From positions 44,845,656-44,909,655 of the forward strand of contig JARCOQ010000007.1 of the NCBI GenBank assembly GCA_029207755.1: a stretch of DNA of 64,000 nucleotides. Direction: 5' to 3'. Positions 62,200 through 64,000 of this stretch are shown here, in pieces. The position numbers were made by a program, and so were the translations under genes. Position 1 is the stretch's first letter, and each line of letters starts with the position of its first letter. The notes under the pieces were generated by a model, which saw only the letters and a program-made list of their open reading frames with translations, ran no database searches and was not told where the DNA came from. The stretch comes from Chamaea fasciata (taxonomy: Eukaryota > Chordata > Aves > Passeriformes > Sylviidae).

Positions 62200-62470
62200 C
62201 TTGTACTCTATCTATCCACCAATACAGCTGACATGTCATGACAGTTCTTGCTACTGTTCCTCATGAACTGTTGGTTAAATGTCACTGGGCCCTCGCTGAT
62301 TTATAGATACTTTAAATTATTGAAGCATTCTTTTACTTGCTGCTTCTTAAGTCTATTTCCTCATATTCCCAGACCCTCATTCCCATTTATCTCACTTAGC
62401 TGACTCCCATACTCTTTCTCTTCTCCCTTTGTGTTGAAGACTGAAACAAAGTGGATGCTGAGAATGTTAT
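62200..62470 (-). mobile_element. Doubtful ancient CR1/L3-like remnant (minus strand)
   Basis: 'gtgttgaagactgaaacaaagtggatgctgag' with following 'tctatcttcatgcaat' resembles the antisense of an old amniote CR1/L3 reverse-transcriptase stretch that commonly reads 'gtgaagactgaagcaaa'. 'tttggggatccttctgcctcatgcactt' at about 62121 could be a nearer-3' part. Similarity is faint and from memory; edges are guesses. Confidence 0.3.
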
Positions 62471-64000
62471 CTATCTTCATGCAATCTATTATTTAGATTC
62501 TTCATTTTAAAGAGACTGGATGACTCAGGGGAATTTTAATTGGATAAAACTTTCCCTGCTTGGTTGCGGGTCATGTCTATCATAGGTCACCAATGACTGA
62601 AAACTGGCCTCTGCATAACAAGTCAGTGATTTCAGGTGTTCAGAAATATGATGGAGGAATAATTCAGTGCAGATCAAAAGTATTCTGCTCATTCAGACCT
62701 CTTGCTGAAAGTCTGAACAGAATTTCTAATCATACCAAGATCCACTGAATAAAAACTAACCACACAGATAGAATTGTATTTTCACTATGGAAGGGCCTTG
62801 CTAAATTAAAAAGGAAATTAAACAACTTTGCAAAATAGAATGAGGGACACTCAGGCAGTATGTGAGCGATTAAACCAGTATCATCTGTGTTGTATGTTTT
62901 TTTAATATAAAAGAATTATTTACAACAGCTGGAGGTCTGAAGTCTTTGACCTAACTCTTTTGTATTAATTTTTAGTGAAAGTGTAAAAAGGTCTCATTGC
63001 AACACAATGCAGCACTATGACAACTATCAGTTAATACCAAAGTCCTTGATACACATAGAAGAGGTCTTTAAGGAGAACATCAGATAGAGTTGGGCAGGTA
63101 ATTACAGGTAGACAAAGGCTGTGAGGCAGAATCACGAGAGGAGAGCACTCTATATAAGAACACATATCAAGCCTGGGGAGAGAAGAATCCAGAAATCCTG
63201 TTCTCAAATCTACTTTTACTTACTCATGTATTTGCATGATAATTTTTCATAAACTCATCTTTGCTCCTGAATTTTCATCTAGATTCCTGCAAATCATTAT
63301 AACACTGAAGTTCAAATATATTTGTTCTGTAACCCTTTTGTTACATTTTCTTTGTTTCCCATTACACACGGCAATAGTACACTCTTACTGTACAGTGCTG
63401 CTTGAAAGCAGAGTAGAAGTGGCCTTAACCTCATCTTTTTTAAGAGTAGAGGATCAGTGAACAAATTTTCTTAATCACACGTACAACAGCAACAACAAAA
63501 AAATAAACAGACAACAACAAAAACTTTCATGACTAGAGATGACTACATGAATTTTCTGAGATGGAATAAGTTTCATGACTACCAATCAAGATGTCATTCA
63601 AGAGCCAATGGGCTAGAAAGGTCGATACAGGATGTTGAAAGTGCATTTTGTTACAGCTAAATAAAGTAAGAAATAGATATCATGCCCTTAGTATATACTG
63701 GCTTCTGTAACAGAAAAGCAAAACAGTATTTGGCGACCAGATGCAGTCAAATTTTTAATGCTAAAAATTAGTGTACTATCATTGTACTCACCAGTCAATC
63801 CTTCTTAATATAGGACACTGAGGATTTTTTTTTTTTAACTACTGTTTAATCCTTTCAGAAGAAATGCAGCCTTTCATATGGGTTACTCTTAACAGGATAT
63901 TGCATATATTCTTCTGCTAATAACAAATCTAGGCTTCAATTATACTAACCTTTTCCTATAAAGTGCTCTTATATGAATGTTTTCTGAAAGGATGTTACAA
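62471..64000. other. Unique AT-rich sequence, no gene seen
   Basis: No supported gene. Contains an isolated TATATAAG word at 63151-63158 and a CAA-rich low-complexity stretch at 63482-63523. The window ends in unremarkable AT-rich DNA. Confidence 0.55.
63482..63523. repeat. CAA/A-rich low-complexity run
   Basis: Repeated CAA and ACA units with A runs, about 40 bases. Simple sequence. Confidence 0.7.

Noticed and set aside
63151..63158. TATATAAG, TATA-box-like
   Set aside because: Same reasoning; no LTR ends or transcript features were found nearby.
1..64000. CRISPR arrays, operons, prokaryotic promoters or phage genes
   Set aside because: The repeats are avian CR1 and LTR elements and the sequence is vertebrate nuclear DNA; no regularly spaced direct repeats were seen.
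1..64000. tRNA genes or tRNA-derived SINEs
   Set aside because: I looked for B-box words such as GGTTCGAATCC and found no instance with a matching A-box upstream. A covariance-model scan would be decisive.

Overview
This window looks like bird nuclear DNA from an AT-rich, gene-poor region (a gene desert or a long intron). The case rests on its interspersed repeats. At least nine CR1 LINE fragments carry the typical avian CR1 3' end: an 'acagaatcatagaat' tail joined to 'ggttggaagggacct' on the antisense strand. Three LTRs have the avian 'TGTCCTGG...CCACNACA' layout. There are no Alu, L1 or B-type elements. CR1 fragments with the 'gagatggggcatccacaact' layout, together with these LTRs, fit a neoavian bird and possibly a passerine. 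I cannot name the species or the chromosome.

I see no convincing protein-coding gene, rRNA or tRNA. Open frames are short. The longest, 154 codons on the minus strand at about 56.6-57.1 kb, is antisense to a CR1. The only frames with recognisable protein similarity are broken pieces of the CR1 ORF2 reverse transcriptase.

Layout: 1-1.8 kb unique; 1.82-2.36 kb solo LTR (+) with a near-perfect 5-bp target duplication; 2.4-6.6 kb unique; 6.6-7.4 kb CR1 (-); 7.4-10.4 kb unique; 10.4-11.4 kb old CR1 (-); 13.7 kb A33 tract; 15.16-15.5 kb 3'-truncated LTR (+); 15.7-15.9 and 16.16-16.5 kb CR1 pieces (-); 16.5-42.8 kb mostly unique, with a 50-nt near-perfect hairpin at 28.36 kb, an A-rich block at 36.5 kb and a (CA)27 microsatellite at 38.15 kb; 42.85-43.33 kb CR1 (-); 43.57-43.83 kb an inverted repeat edged by T19 and A42; 45.96 and 47.59 kb short CR1 pieces (-); 52.40-53.11 kb a 705-bp solo LTR (-) with a perfect 5-bp duplication; 53.13-54.30 kb CR1 (-) and 56.25-57.48 kb CR1 (+), forming a large inverted pair; then unique sequence to 64 kb with a doubtful ancient CR1/L3-like remnant at about 62.2-62.5 kb.

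There is no operon-like or pathway organisation. Several AT-rich unique blocks dense in homeodomain, POU and SOX-like words could be conserved noncoding (enhancer) elements; that is inference without an alignment. I found no strong evidence for a previously undescribed system. The best leads are structural: the inverted CR1 pair, the 28.36-kb hairpin and the T19/A42 inverted repeat.
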